Shown here: positions 17,543 to 25,376 of the stretch, piece by piece
How positions within the stretch are numbered: the first letter of the stretch is position 1
Layout of the letters: every line of letters begins with the position of its first letter
NCBI RefSeq assembly: GCF_003957745.1
Contig: NZ_CP020373.1
Span: 1,364,001-1,428,000, forward strand
Origin: Shewanella khirikhana
GTDB lineage: Bacteria; Pseudomonadota; Gammaproteobacteria; Enterobacterales; Shewanellaceae
Direction of reading: 5' to 3'
DNA length: 64,000 bases
The notes under the pieces: generated by a model
The model's input: the letters and a program-made list of their open reading frames with translations, nothing else
What the model was told of the DNA's origin: nothing
The model's database searches: none
Made by a program: the position numbers and the translations under genes

Positions 17543-18427
17543 ATGCAACTTTTTGTAAAAGATTTAACGGTTCTTGATTTTTCCTACCTCTGCGCCGAGC
17601 GCGGCATGGTAGGCGAGAGCTGGATAGTCGATGTAGTCCTCGAAGGGGGCCTGGATCATCAAAATATGGTGCTGGATTTTGCCAAGGTAAAGCGCACCAT
17701 TAAAGACACCATTGACAGAGTCGCCGACCATCGACTGCTTATCCCCACGGCTTCATCCAATGTGCGCTGGCAGCAGCAGGGCGACAGGGTATGGATGGAT
17801 TTTCACAGCGATGTGGGCAACATCCACCTGGCCTGCCCAAGTCAGGCCTTTGCATTGATCCCTGCCGAGAGAGTTGACTTCGAGGCCGTGAATGCCTTCC
17901 TGCGAAAAGCCCTGCGAGAAGCCTTGCCGGACAACGTCGATGGTATTCATCTGACCCTCAGAACCGAGTCACTGAACGGGCCGTTTTATCATTACAGCCA
18001 TGGGCTTAAAAAGCACGATGGCAATTGCCAGCGTATCGCCCACGGTCATCGTAGCCCGGTGCAGATATTTGAAAACGGTGAAAGTGCTCCGGACTGGGAC
18101 GCCTACTGGGCCAAGCGCTGGAAAGATATTTACCTTGGCACTGAAGAAGATGTCGTGCCGGTGGCGGAACTGGAATTGTCGGCGCAGTGCCGTATCGATG
18201 ATGAGTCCCACATCGGTTTTCGCTATCAGGCGCCCCAGGGGGACTTCCAGCTCGCGATGCCCAAGGCAATTTGCGACATCATTCCCCACGACACCACGGT
18301 AGAGCTGCTGGCCGACTTTATGGCCAAAACCCTCGCCCAGAAGGTACCCGGCAGCCACTTTAAAGTGATTGCCTACGAAGGTATTGGCAAAGGCGCCATT
18401 GCCGCCGCCGAAATCGCCGCCGACTAA
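17543..18427 (+). CDS. Two-domain 6-carboxy-/6-pyruvoyl-tetrahydropterin synthase-like protein
   Basis: A 294-residue protein containing two QueD/PTPS-like T-fold halves; QueD itself is about 120 residues. The first half keeps VLDFAKVK, ADHRLLIP and LRTE, matching the QueD DF..LK, DHH and KET elements, but has lost the zinc-binding H...HGH. The second half keeps YSHGLKKHDGNCQRIAHGH (catalytic Cys and zinc His) and AYEGIGKGA, but not the DF...DH element. A complete active site could therefore form only between halves. It lies 36 bp upstream of an M23 peptidase gene, possibly an operon. A role in queuosine or pterin synthesis is plausible but unproven, and no other queuosine gene is near. Confidence 0.75.
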   Translation: MQLFVKDLTVLDFSYLCAERGMVGESWIVDVVLEGGLDHQNMVLDFAKVKRTIKDTIDRVADHRLLIPTASSNVRWQQQGDRVWMDFHSDVGNIHLACPSQAFALIPAERVDFEAVNAFLRKALREALPDNVDGIHLTLRTESLNGPFYHYSHGLKKHDGNCQRIAHGHRSPVQIFENGESAPDWDAYWAKRWKDIYLGTEEDVVPVAELELSAQCRIDDESHIGFRYQAPQGDFQLAMPKAICDIIPHDTTVELLADFMAKTLAQKVPGSHFKVIAYEGIGKGAIAAAEIAAD

Positions 18428-18463
18428 ACGTTGTAAACCCGCTACCTGAAAGGACATTCTCCG

Positions 18464-19312
18464 ATGACAAAGCCCTGGATTGCCGCCCTGTTACTGACAC
18501 TCAGCCCCGGCGTAATGGCGCAGATTGAACTCAGTGGCAAGATGGAGCAGGGCTCACTTATCCGTGGCAAGGTGCCTGCAGGCAGCAATGTCAGTTTGAA
18601 TGGCACGCCATTGAGAGTGACCCCGGAGGGGGAATTCGCTTTTGGCGTCGAGCGTGAAGGCGAGCTTAAGCAAACGCTGCAGGTGGTGTATGCCGATGGC
18701 CTCACGGAAATCAAGCCCCTGACTTTTGCCAAGCGGGAGTACCGGATTTCTGAGGTGAATGGTATTGCTCAGAAAATCATGAAACCTGATCCCAGGGCGC
18801 AGGAGCGCGCCGCCAAAGATAGCGCCATGACCAAGGCCGCCCGAGCCACAGATTCGGATATCACCGCCTTTGCCAAGCCCTTTATCTGGCCGTTAACAGG
18901 CCGTATCTCGGGTGTATATGGCAGCCAGCGGGTGTATAACGGCGTGCCCGGTAATCCGCACTTTGGTGTGGATGTAGCCGCCAAAACCGGCACTGTGGTC
19001 ATTGCTCCAGCCGATGGTGTGGTCACGCTGGCTGTGCCGGACATGTTCTACTCCGGCGGCACCATAATCATCGACCATGGCTATGGTGTAAGTTCAAGTT
19101 TTCTACACTTATCAAAACTTTACCTTAAGGTTGGCGACAGCGTAAAACAGGGTGACAAGATAGCCGAAGTCGGCGCCACCGGCCGTGCCAACGGCCCGCA
19201 TCTCGACTGGCGTCTTAACTGGTATCAGATGCGCCTCGACCCCGCTACCCTGGTGCCATCCATGAAAGATGTGCTGGCCCAAAAAGACGCTGCCAAAGCC
19301 GCCAAACAGTAG
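18464..19312 (+). CDS. M23-family (LytM) peptidoglycan endopeptidase, periplasmic
   Basis: A 282-residue protein with a signal peptide (MTKPWIAALLLTLSPGVMAQ), an N-terminal beta-rich domain of about 90 residues, a charged linker and a C-terminal LytM domain. Zinc and catalytic residues are in NPHFGVDVAAKTG (about 166-176), SSSFLHLSKL and GPHLDWRLNW (about 245). All expected His and Asp positions appear present, so it is probably an active cell-wall endopeptidase rather than an EnvC-type activator. AAGGA precedes the ATG. It follows the QueD-like gene by 36 bp. Confidence 0.9.
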   Translation: MTKPWIAALLLTLSPGVMAQIELSGKMEQGSLIRGKVPAGSNVSLNGTPLRVTPEGEFAFGVEREGELKQTLQVVYADGLTEIKPLTFAKREYRISEVNGIAQKIMKPDPRAQERAAKDSAMTKAARATDSDITAFAKPFIWPLTGRISGVYGSQRVYNGVPGNPHFGVDVAAKTGTVVIAPADGVVTLAVPDMFYSGGTIIIDHGYGVSSSFLHLSKLYLKVGDSVKQGDKIAEVGATGRANGPHLDWRLNWYQMRLDPATLVPSMKDVLAQKDAAKAAKQ

Positions 19313-19337
19313 CTCAGCCACCTCGCTTTATCAAAAT

Positions 19338-19382
19338 AAAAACGCCGCAACTTGAGCGTGACAACTTAAGTGCGGCGTTTTT
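19338..19382. terminator. Hairpin terminator after the M23 peptidase gene
   Basis: AACGCCGCA and TGCGGCGTT form the outer stem, extended inward by CTTGAG/CTTAAG with one G-T pair, and followed by TTTATTT. A run on the other side makes it usable from both strands. Confidence 0.85.
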
Positions 19383-19403
19383 ATTTGGGCCAGACTTTCT
19401 CGC

Positions 19404-19730
19404 TCAGTGCTGGCCCCTGCAAGCCTGGGCTTCGGACTTTTCAGTGTCAATCAAGCGGATGAGGAGGTCGATGCGTTTATTGACCCGGTAATACTCATAG
19501 CTACGGCCGCCGATAGCGATGAAAATCAATGCAACCAACCAGTAGGTGTCTTCTGAGAAAAAGTTGAAGCCGGTGAACCTATGCAGCAGGAAGATGACCG
19601 CAAACAGGCTTAATGTATAGCTCAGCCATTCGAATCGAGAAGGTTTGAGTGATTCCAGCTCCTGCCTCAAGGCCGTGCCTCTTTGCTGATAATGCTGAAT
19701 TAACAGTATGTCTGCGGGACTGCGTTGCAT
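19404..19730 (-). CDS. Small membrane protein of unknown function
   Basis: A 108-residue protein with a short cytoplasmic N terminus (MQRSPADILLIQHYQQRG), two membrane helices (about 43-58 and 68-82) and a basic C-terminal helix (YEYYRVNKRIDLLIRLIDTEK). AAGGAG lies nine bases before the ATG at 19730. A longer frame would run through the upstream tandem repeat and is rejected. No family recognised. It is the last gene of a minus-strand run of small genes. Confidence 0.65.
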   Translation of the reverse strand: MQRSPADILLIQHYQQRGTALRQELESLKPSRFEWLSYTLSLFAVIFLLHRFTGFNFFSEDTYWLVALIFIAIGGRSYEYYRVNKRIDLLIRLIDTEKSEAQACRGQH

Positions 19731-19780
19731 AAAATCAACTCCTTTTCTAAAACCGGTGCCTGATTGGGACTCAGAAGCCC

Positions 19781-19852
19781 TTGTTTGGCGCATCTTTTGT
19801 TTGGCGCATCTTTTGTTTGGTGCGTCCTTTGCTTGGTGTGTCCTTAGTTGGT
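19781..19852. repeat. 16-bp intergenic tandem repeat, about 4.5 copies
   Basis: Units start at 19781, 19797, 19813 and 19829, the first two identical (TTGTTTGGCGCATCTT), the later ones diverging, with a half copy to 19852. It sits between the GNAT gene stop and the small membrane protein start, so it is in the leader of the latter. Confidence 0.85.
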
Positions 19853-19886
19853 GGCAGCAATTCCGGGAGAAGTATGCTGCTGACAA

Positions 19887-20411
19887 TTATTTCCGCTTGA
19901 GGCTCATGGGCATAAAGCGGATACCATTGACCAGGGCTTCAGGGCCTGTGGCGTAAAAGCCATGCCGCTCATAAAAAGGCACCGCGTTGACCGATGAGCG
20001 CAGACTCACTTCACCTGATCCGCTTTTGCAAAGTACTGAGCGCAGCAGGGCTTTGCCAAGTCCGGCGCCTTGCACGCTTTTGTCTACAAAAAGGTGTGTC
20101 AGGTAGTTGCCATCCCTGAGCGCGGCGAAGCCAAGCAGCTTGCCGGCCTGGCATGCCTTGATGGCAAAAAAGTTACTGCTGACGAAGCAGGTTTCAATAT
20201 CAGGCAGTACCCGATTGAGAAAGGTGGCCTGGCCTTCTTCACTGAGGCCTGGGAAGATATCTGCCCTGGCTATGGCCAACACCAGCGCTGTTATGGCGTG
20301 CAAATCTGCCGGACTTACCGGCGCTATGCTGAGGTCTGCATTGACGCTTTGAACGCAGCTTTCATTTGAATGTTCATCGCTATTTTCATTGCTATTCATA
20401 CTGCCGTTCAC
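19887..20411 (-). CDS. GNAT-family N-acetyltransferase
   Basis: A 174-residue protein. After a polar, low-complexity N terminus rich in Asn, Ser and Glu (about 25 residues) comes a GNAT domain with LLGFAALRDGNYLTHLFVDKSVQGAGLGKALL, the beta4-alpha3 acetyl-CoA loop being VQGAGLGKAL, and a C-terminal VPFYERHGF block. It starts with GTG at 20411, with AAGGAG seven bases upstream; an ATG four codons later is the alternative. The substrate cannot be inferred. Confidence 0.85.
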   Translation of the reverse strand: MNGSMNSNENSDEHSNESCVQSVNADLSIAPVSPADLHAITALVLAIARADIFPGLSEEGQATFLNRVLPDIETCFVSSNFFAIKACQAGKLLGFAALRDGNYLTHLFVDKSVQGAGLGKALLRSVLCKSGSGEVSLRSSVNAVPFYERHGFYATGPEALVNGIRFMPMSLKRK

Positions 20412-20453
20412 CTTGATGCTCCTTGCTGCGACTTGGTGGCTTTCTTATAACCT

Positions 20454-20672
20454 TCAGGCGCCACTTTCGACCATGGCGATGATTTTGTGCGCCTTTTCAA
20501 AGTGATCCAATTTGTGGGTTTGGATCCACCAGGTCGCGGCTTCCATGAGAAGTTCGGGATCGTCATTGCGGTTAGCGAAAAAGGCGTAAAAAGACACCCC
20601 GACATTGTCGCCTTTTTGGGCAATTTTCTTCTGGCAAACGTCTAGTATTTTCTGTCGCAATGTGTCTCGCAT
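20454..20672 (-). CDS. Small DUF6500-like protein
   Basis: A 72-residue soluble protein (MRDTLRQKILDVCQKKIAQK at the start, then SFYAFFANRNDDPELLMEAATWWI). The ATG at 20672 has AGGAA six bases upstream. I recall this as the DUF6500 family of small gammaproteobacterial proteins, but that is recognition only. Function unknown. It precedes the GNAT gene by 42 bp and may share its transcript. Confidence 0.7.
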   Translation of the reverse strand: MRDTLRQKILDVCQKKIAQKGDNVGVSFYAFFANRNDDPELLMEAATWWIQTHKLDHFEKAHKIIAMVESGA

Positions 20673-20743
20673 TGTGGTTCCTGAGTGAAGGGCAATAGGG
20701 GTTCCAAGAGGAGGAGACCTGGATTTATCGAGGTAGCATTTTG

Positions 20744-21103
20744 CTAAGCGTAAACAGCAAAGCCGATGACCTTATAGCTTGAATAAAGCAGCAGTAGTGA
20801 GCACAGGATGGTGCAAAGCACCCAAATCCAGCAGATGGCACGTAAACATCGCTTTTTACAGCGTCGCCAAAAGCCATCGCCCGCTATCACAGGTTCGGGT
20901 ACCTGCTTAAACTGCTCGGCGATGCCGTATAAACAAAAACTCCAGCCGCAAACTGCAATGGCGGGCATTAGGTAAGGCGCCAATGTACCCGCGCCGCCCA
21001 CCAGAATGTAGATACTGACTCCAAGGCTTAACAGCGCCAGCAGCAACAACATTATGCGTGCGGGATACAGCCAAATAGCCAGTCTGTTAAGCCGTTCTAT
21101 CAT
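20744..21103 (-). CDS. Membrane protein of unknown function
   Basis: A 119-residue protein with about three membrane helices (residues 17-35, 43-62 and 90-110) and a basic loop (WRRCKKRCLRAICWIW). The ATG at 21103 has GGGAAG upstream. No family recognised. It lies in a run of five minus-strand small genes with no shared recognisable theme. Confidence 0.6.
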   Translation of the reverse strand: MIERLNRLAIWLYPARIMLLLLALLSLGVSIYILVGGAGTLAPYLMPAIAVCGWSFCLYGIAEQFKQVPEPVIAGDGFWRRCKKRCLRAICWIWVLCTILCSLLLLYSSYKVIGFAVYA

Positions 21104-21169
21104 TCAGTACTTCCCTGTGTTCATCCTTCAAAGTCCATGTCTGCATGCTGTTGTCAGCCGCTGTAGCGA

Positions 21170-21613
21170 CTATGGGCACAGTCCCTGCTCATTTGGGTTA
21201 CTTGGCTGCCAGCTTAAGATTTTAAATCCGTCTTCACCCTCCCGCAGGCCGTAGCTGCTGCAGACTTTATCGAGTTCAGTGCCATCCTGTTTAAGCCGGG
21301 TTAGGGTGAGACTGACAAGCCGATATTTGTCTATGTGGGCCAGCAGATTCACGCTGCTGATTTGAGACTTTTCATAGCCGGAAGCGACCAGTTTGCTGCG
21401 GATTTCAGTAATGAACTCACTGGCCTCTGTTGCCGATGCAGGAATATGGCAGTGAGAGCCAAAAATAAACTGTGGCTGCGCTGCGAAGTAGTGGCTTAAG
21501 TCCTTGCCACTGGCAAAGTCGTCAAGATACTCGCGAAGAAATCGCTCAGCGGCGCCTGCAAACGCGCCGCCAGAGAAGCTGATAAGTGCAAAAGCGATAA
21601 TCAGGTTTTTCAT
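21170..21613 (-). CDS. Small exported protein, possibly NTF2/SnoaL-like
   Basis: A 147-residue protein starting MKNLIIAFALISFSGGAFAG, a signal peptide with an AFA cleavage motif. The mature part (AAERFLREYLDDFASGKDLSHYFAAQPQFIFGSHCHIPAS) has the helix-then-strand pattern of nuclear-transport-factor-2-like folds; two Cys residues could pair. I start at 21613 because that puts the signal peptide at the N terminus; an ATG five codons upstream is in frame. No ribosome-binding site is convincing. Function unknown. Confidence 0.65.
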   Translation of the reverse strand: MKNLIIAFALISFSGGAFAGAAERFLREYLDDFASGKDLSHYFAAQPQFIFGSHCHIPASATEASEFITEIRSKLVASGYEKSQISSVNLLAHIDKYRLVSLTLTRLKQDGTELDKVCSSYGLREGEDGFKILSWQPSNPNEQGLCP

Positions 21614-21665
21614 AAAGGCGGCATACATGTCATGTCAGTTTAACTGCTTTCGTGCAGCAGGCTGA

Positions 21666-22256
21666 TTAGGCCTCGTGATACTGGTTAATGACCTGGATGC
21701 TTTTCTGCATTTTGCCCTGGGCGACATTTAGGTGAAATTGCACTTGTTTCAGTTCAATCAGCAGCTTTTTCAGCACCGCTTCTTCCTTGCCATCCATATC
21801 GGCTGCAATCTGCTCCATTTTCGAGAATGCCAGTTCATTGGTGAGCGACTCCGCTTTTTCCAGTGCCCGGTAACTTTCTGAAATATCAATCAATAGCTCT
21901 ACGGGTAACTGGTCGAGTTCTGCCCTGTGCTGGGAAAATTTCCATACGGCAAAATCCACATCCAAAATCCGCAGTTCGTAGTCGAATTCGGTGCTTTTCC
22001 CGGCGCTCAGGGTTGAGAGGTATCCGTTGGTTTGGGCAATACTGCTGGCAAATGTGGCGCTGACTTGCTGCAGGCTTTTAAGGTTGTTATTGATTTCAAA
22101 TTCAACTTTCTTAAGCAAATTGTCGGCTTGCAGCCTTTGCTGGTATCCCTGGTACCAGGAGTTTACCGCCAGTGCCAACAAGATACCCGCCGAAACTATG
22201 GTGAGTTCAAACAGGATTTTTCCGGCAACTTCTTTCACTTTATCTTTTATGTGCAT
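21666..22256 (-). CDS. Single-pass membrane protein with coiled-coil domain
   Basis: A 196-residue protein with one membrane helix near residues 13-31 (LFELTIVSAGILLALAVNSW) followed by alpha-helical, charged sequence with heptads to the C terminus. The N-terminal helix and following EINNNLKSL region resemble the layout of DUF6090-type proteins, a tentative comparison. The ribosome-binding site is weak. It is the first gene of the small minus-strand cluster. Function unknown. Confidence 0.6.
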   Translation of the reverse strand: MHIKDKVKEVAGKILFELTIVSAGILLALAVNSWYQGYQQRLQADNLLKKVEFEINNNLKSLQQVSATFASSIAQTNGYLSTLSAGKSTEFDYELRILDVDFAVWKFSQHRAELDQLPVELLIDISESYRALEKAESLTNELAFSKMEQIAADMDGKEEAVLKKLLIELKQVQFHLNVAQGKMQKSIQVINQYHEA

Positions 22257-22793
22257 GTTAAAAATGTCTTCAATAAACGGAGGATAAACGTCGAGTCAGG
22301 TTTCGCCTTTTTTACGGCAAAACGGTGCGATTCGATTGTTGGCTAATGCATAACAGCGGTTGGCGTTTGGCGGATAGCGTTTCACTATCCCACGCCGTGC
22401 TTTTGATTGTTGAGTTGCCAAGTAGACGGGACTCAGGCTCTCCGGAGGCAGGGTCTCAAGGGTTTTGGGGCTCTCGGCCTCGGGAAGACTGACAGCGGCG
22501 CTGCGGCTTCAGGCACGCTTCCGCCACTGATTTTGGCCACCAGACTGCCGGGCTCTCCTTGCTGCTATTGGTTACTATCATCGAGAGATTAAGCGTATGC
22601 AATACTGCTTAGCTCCTGATTTAACGTCCTTTTCTTAACACAAGCTGGTTGTGTTTTGCTGGAGTGCTTAAGGTAAAACAGCCTCTTTGTGATATCAAGG
22701 TGAAATCGGATCTTGGCCGCCTGCGGGGCAGATACAGGCCTTAAGTACGGCTCAAAGGCGCCAAATACGGCCAAATTGATGAATGGCACAATA
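22257..22793. other. Gene-free spacer of about 540 bp
   Basis: No reading frame here has a convincing start site or protein-like composition. I see no repeat family, tRNA or clear promoter. It includes the promoter region of the coiled-coil membrane protein and a GC-rich stretch around 22420-22570 that could hold an RNA or a decayed gene, but nothing can be supported. Confidence 0.5.
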
Positions 22794-22817
22794 AAAAAGC
22801 GCCCGCAGGCGCTTTTT
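22794..22817 (-). terminator. Terminator after the cpdB-like gene
   Basis: AAAAAGCGCC and GGCGCTTTTT pair around CGCA, giving a short GC stem with T-runs on both strands, 31 bases past the stop codon. Confidence 0.85.
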
Positions 22818-22847
22818 GAGTCATCGGCTGGCAAGCAAGCGGGTGGC

Positions 22848-24902
22848 TTATTTGCTCAAATCGATGCGATACACAGCATAACCCAGCTCGTCTTTGCCGA
22901 CCTTGGTCATGGCGCGCTGTTTGTTTTGCTCGATAAAGGCATCGGCCTTGGCACTGTCCTGGGTTTCGAAACGCACATCCAGTGTCACAGCGCTATTGAT
23001 GGTCACAAAGTCCCAGTTGTAGTCGGCGGTGGGGTTAACCATGCCATCGTACTTGCCGGTGGTTTCGTTGTACTTCGACTCGGCGGTGATGTAGGCCGCC
23101 AGCGCTTCGCGGTTGGTGTCCGGCAGCTCCAGCACCACATGGTCGCTGCCGGTACCGGCAAACTTGCCACCGAAGGCGCGGTAGTTGTTGGAGGCGACAA
23201 TAAACTCTTTGGTCAGCAGCTCTTCGCCGCTGTACACCTTGCCGTCGCTGTCTTTGAAGGCTAAATCCACGATGCGGTTGGCGTTTTCATTCACAACCTT
23301 ACAGTCACGGTCGAACTTGCTTGGCTGCGTAACGTCAATCTTGTAGGTCATGCCGTCGAGCACATCGAAGTTATAGGTTGGATGGCCAGCCCAGTTGATG
23401 AGGAACTGCGGCTCACTCTTGGCTGGGTCAATCTGGTTGAACTGATTGGCTGAGCATTCCAGCCAGTCTTTAAGCTCGGCGCCCGTGGCTTTTACCGCCA
23501 CCATGGTGTTGGGGTAGAGGTAAAGGTCGGCAGCGTTTTTAAAGGTCAGCTCGCCTGCGTCTACCTGTACGTACTGATCCGCATCCGAGGTGGTGCCGTG
23601 GCGGCCACCGGCCTTGAAGGGAGCGGAAGCCGATATCACCGGCAGGTGTGCGAGTGATGGCGGCAGCTTGGCCTTGACGTTGGCGATTTGGGCGTCAGAA
23701 ACGATTTGCACCGTCGGGTCGTCCTGCACCAGGGTTAAGAAGCTATACATGTCGGCTGCGGCCACGCCAATAGGCTCGTCGACAAAGGCGAGGGTGCCCT
23801 GATGCTCAAGTTCAACGGCATCGTGGATGTCTTTGTCGGCTTCCACCAGCGGCGCTTTGTTGGCGCCATCGTAAATGGGGCGGGCTTCGCTCTTCACGTC
23901 CAGCACGCTCCACTTGCCGTCCTTACGGGCCAGCTTAAAGTCGACCACGCCGAGGTTGTCACCCCAGCGGCCGGGCATCACGGCGGCTACGCCATTGAGC
24001 AGGCCTTTTTCCACGTCGGTATTTGGCAAGTCACTGTAGCGTGCATCCGGGAAGATGGAGTGGCTGTGGCCGAACATGATGGCATTGATGCCTTCAACGC
24101 GGGTGAGGGCGTAGGTGGCGTTTTCTGCCATGGGGTCGCCTGGATTTTCCACCGAGCCAATGCCGGAGTGGGGAATGGCGATAATGATATCGGCGCCCTT
24201 GGCTTTCATTTCCGGCACGTATTTTTGGGCAGTTTCCACTATGTCAGCGGGTTCGACCTTGCCGGTGAGGTTTTGTTTGTCCCACAGCATGATTTGCGGC
24301 GGCACAAAGCCGATGTAGCCGATTTTCAGCACATGCTTATCGCCGTTTTGGTCGATAACTTCTTTTTCTTCAATCACGTATGGGGTGAACAGGTGCTCGC
24401 CCTTTTTGATGCCTTTCCAGCAGCCGTTATCGTCGGCGCAGTAAACGTTGGCATTGATGTAAGGGAACTCGGCTCCGGCCAGGGATTTTTCAAGGAACTC
24501 AAGGCCATAGTTGAATTCGTGGTTACCTATGTTACCCACGCTGTAGCCAAGCAGGTTCATGGCCTTGTAGGCCGGGTGTACGGCGCCATCGGCAATGCCG
24601 ATTTTGGCCATATAGTCGCCCATGGGGCTGCCCTGCAGCAGGTCGCCGTTATCCACCAGCACATGGTTGGGGGCTTCCTTAGCGGCGGCCTTGATGAGGC
24701 TGGCGGTGCGTGCCAGGCCGATGGTTGGATCTTCTTTACCGCTGTAGTAGTTGAAGTCCATGATGTTGGTGTGCAGATCTGTGGTTTCCATTACTCGCAG
24801 ATCCACCAGCACTTCTTTTTCCACTTTGTCGTTGTCGGAGCCACAGGCGCTTACGCCCAATGCAGCGGCGATAGTTACCGCCAGTAAATGTTTTTGGTTC
24901 AT
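22848..24902 (-). CDS. cpdB: 2',3'-cyclic-nucleotide 2'-phosphodiesterase/3'-nucleotidase, lipoprotein form
   Basis: A 684-residue calcineurin-like enzyme that hydrolyses 2',3'-cyclic nucleotides and 3'-nucleotides outside the cytoplasm. The metallophosphatase motifs are ETTDLHTNIMDF, VDNGDLLQG, VGNIGNHEFNYG and MFGHSHSIFPD, and a C-terminal nucleotidase domain follows. The start at 24902 (MNQKHLLAVTIAAALGVSAC) has AAGAG eight bases upstream and ends in a lipobox with Cys, so the protein is probably a lipoprotein, whereas E. coli CpdB is soluble and about 647 residues. An ATG two codons upstream is too close to the ribosome-binding site. It opens a block of envelope hydrolases. Confidence 0.9.
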   Translation of the reverse strand: MNQKHLLAVTIAAALGVSACGSDNDKVEKEVLVDLRVMETTDLHTNIMDFNYYSGKEDPTIGLARTASLIKAAAKEAPNHVLVDNGDLLQGSPMGDYMAKIGIADGAVHPAYKAMNLLGYSVGNIGNHEFNYGLEFLEKSLAGAEFPYINANVYCADDNGCWKGIKKGEHLFTPYVIEEKEVIDQNGDKHVLKIGYIGFVPPQIMLWDKQNLTGKVEPADIVETAQKYVPEMKAKGADIIIAIPHSGIGSVENPGDPMAENATYALTRVEGINAIMFGHSHSIFPDARYSDLPNTDVEKGLLNGVAAVMPGRWGDNLGVVDFKLARKDGKWSVLDVKSEARPIYDGANKAPLVEADKDIHDAVELEHQGTLAFVDEPIGVAAADMYSFLTLVQDDPTVQIVSDAQIANVKAKLPPSLAHLPVISASAPFKAGGRHGTTSDADQYVQVDAGELTFKNAADLYLYPNTMVAVKATGAELKDWLECSANQFNQIDPAKSEPQFLINWAGHPTYNFDVLDGMTYKIDVTQPSKFDRDCKVVNENANRIVDLAFKDSDGKVYSGEELLTKEFIVASNNYRAFGGKFAGTGSDHVVLELPDTNREALAAYITAESKYNETTGKYDGMVNPTADYNWDFVTINSAVTLDVRFETQDSAKADAFIEQNKQRAMTKVGKDELGYAVYRIDLSK

Positions 24903-25180
24903 ATCCATATCTCTTGAAATTATGTGGGAAGGTACGAATGCATCCTCGCGTGTCGGCGACAACTGGCCGCGCAGAACGAGCACGGGACTTATTCGGACTT
25001 TCCCTTACCCCGGGCATGCCTCTGTGGGCACGCTCCATCATCCAACCCAGCGCATTAAAGCGTTGGGAGCGGCAAGAGTATCAGCTCTACAGCTTGCAAA
25101 AATGTGACCGGGGAGCAGAAACCGCGTATCAAATTGTGTCCCGGCTCACGGCTGCTGGCTTTATGAACCAATGCGCATGC

Positions 25181-25264
25181 TTGTCTGTAAACGACTGTCT
25201 GTAAATGACTGGTTGTAAACGCCTGCCGACAAACGCCTGTTGGTAAATGACGGTCGGCAAAAGG
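25181..25264. repeat. 14-bp tandem repeat, six degenerate copies
   Basis: Six head-to-tail units of the type CTGTCTGTAAATGA start at 25181, 25195, 25209, 25223, 25237 and 25251, the outer copies most diverged. It lies in the spacer between cpdB and the first M3 peptidase gene. Confidence 0.85.
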
Positions 25265-25280
25265 TGGCAGCGAAAAGTGC

Positions 25281-25322
25281 AATAACAGCTGTGTAATAAA
25301 AGCTGCGTATTAAAAGCTGCGC
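25281..25322. repeat. Second 14-bp tandem repeat, three copies
   Basis: Three units of the type AATAAAAGCTGCGT start at 25281, 25295 and 25309 and run directly into the A-tract of the adjoining terminator, which resembles a fourth, mutated unit. It is unrelated in sequence to the array just upstream. Confidence 0.75.
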
Positions 25323-25324
25323 AA

Positions 25325-25350
25325 TAAAAAAGCGCCCCGAAAGGCGCTTT
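25325..25350 (-). terminator. Terminator after the first M3 peptidase gene
   Basis: AAAGCGCC and GGCGCTTT pair around a six-base loop; on the minus strand the stem is followed by a run of T residues. It lies 27 bases past the stop. Confidence 0.85.
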
Positions 25351-25376
25351 GGTCGTTACATCGATTTTTGCAGCAA

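Noticed and set aside
22589..22834. Minus-strand frame of 81 residues
   Set aside because: It begins inside the cpdB terminator and has no start-site support.
23802..24887. 361-residue plus-strand frame opposite cpdB
   Set aside because: It is a shadow of the GC-rich coding strand; cpdB has clear enzyme motifs on the other strand.
25055..25282. Minus-strand frame of 75 residues upstream of cpdB
   Set aside because: Most of it is translated from the 14-bp tandem repeat; there is no ribosome-binding site.
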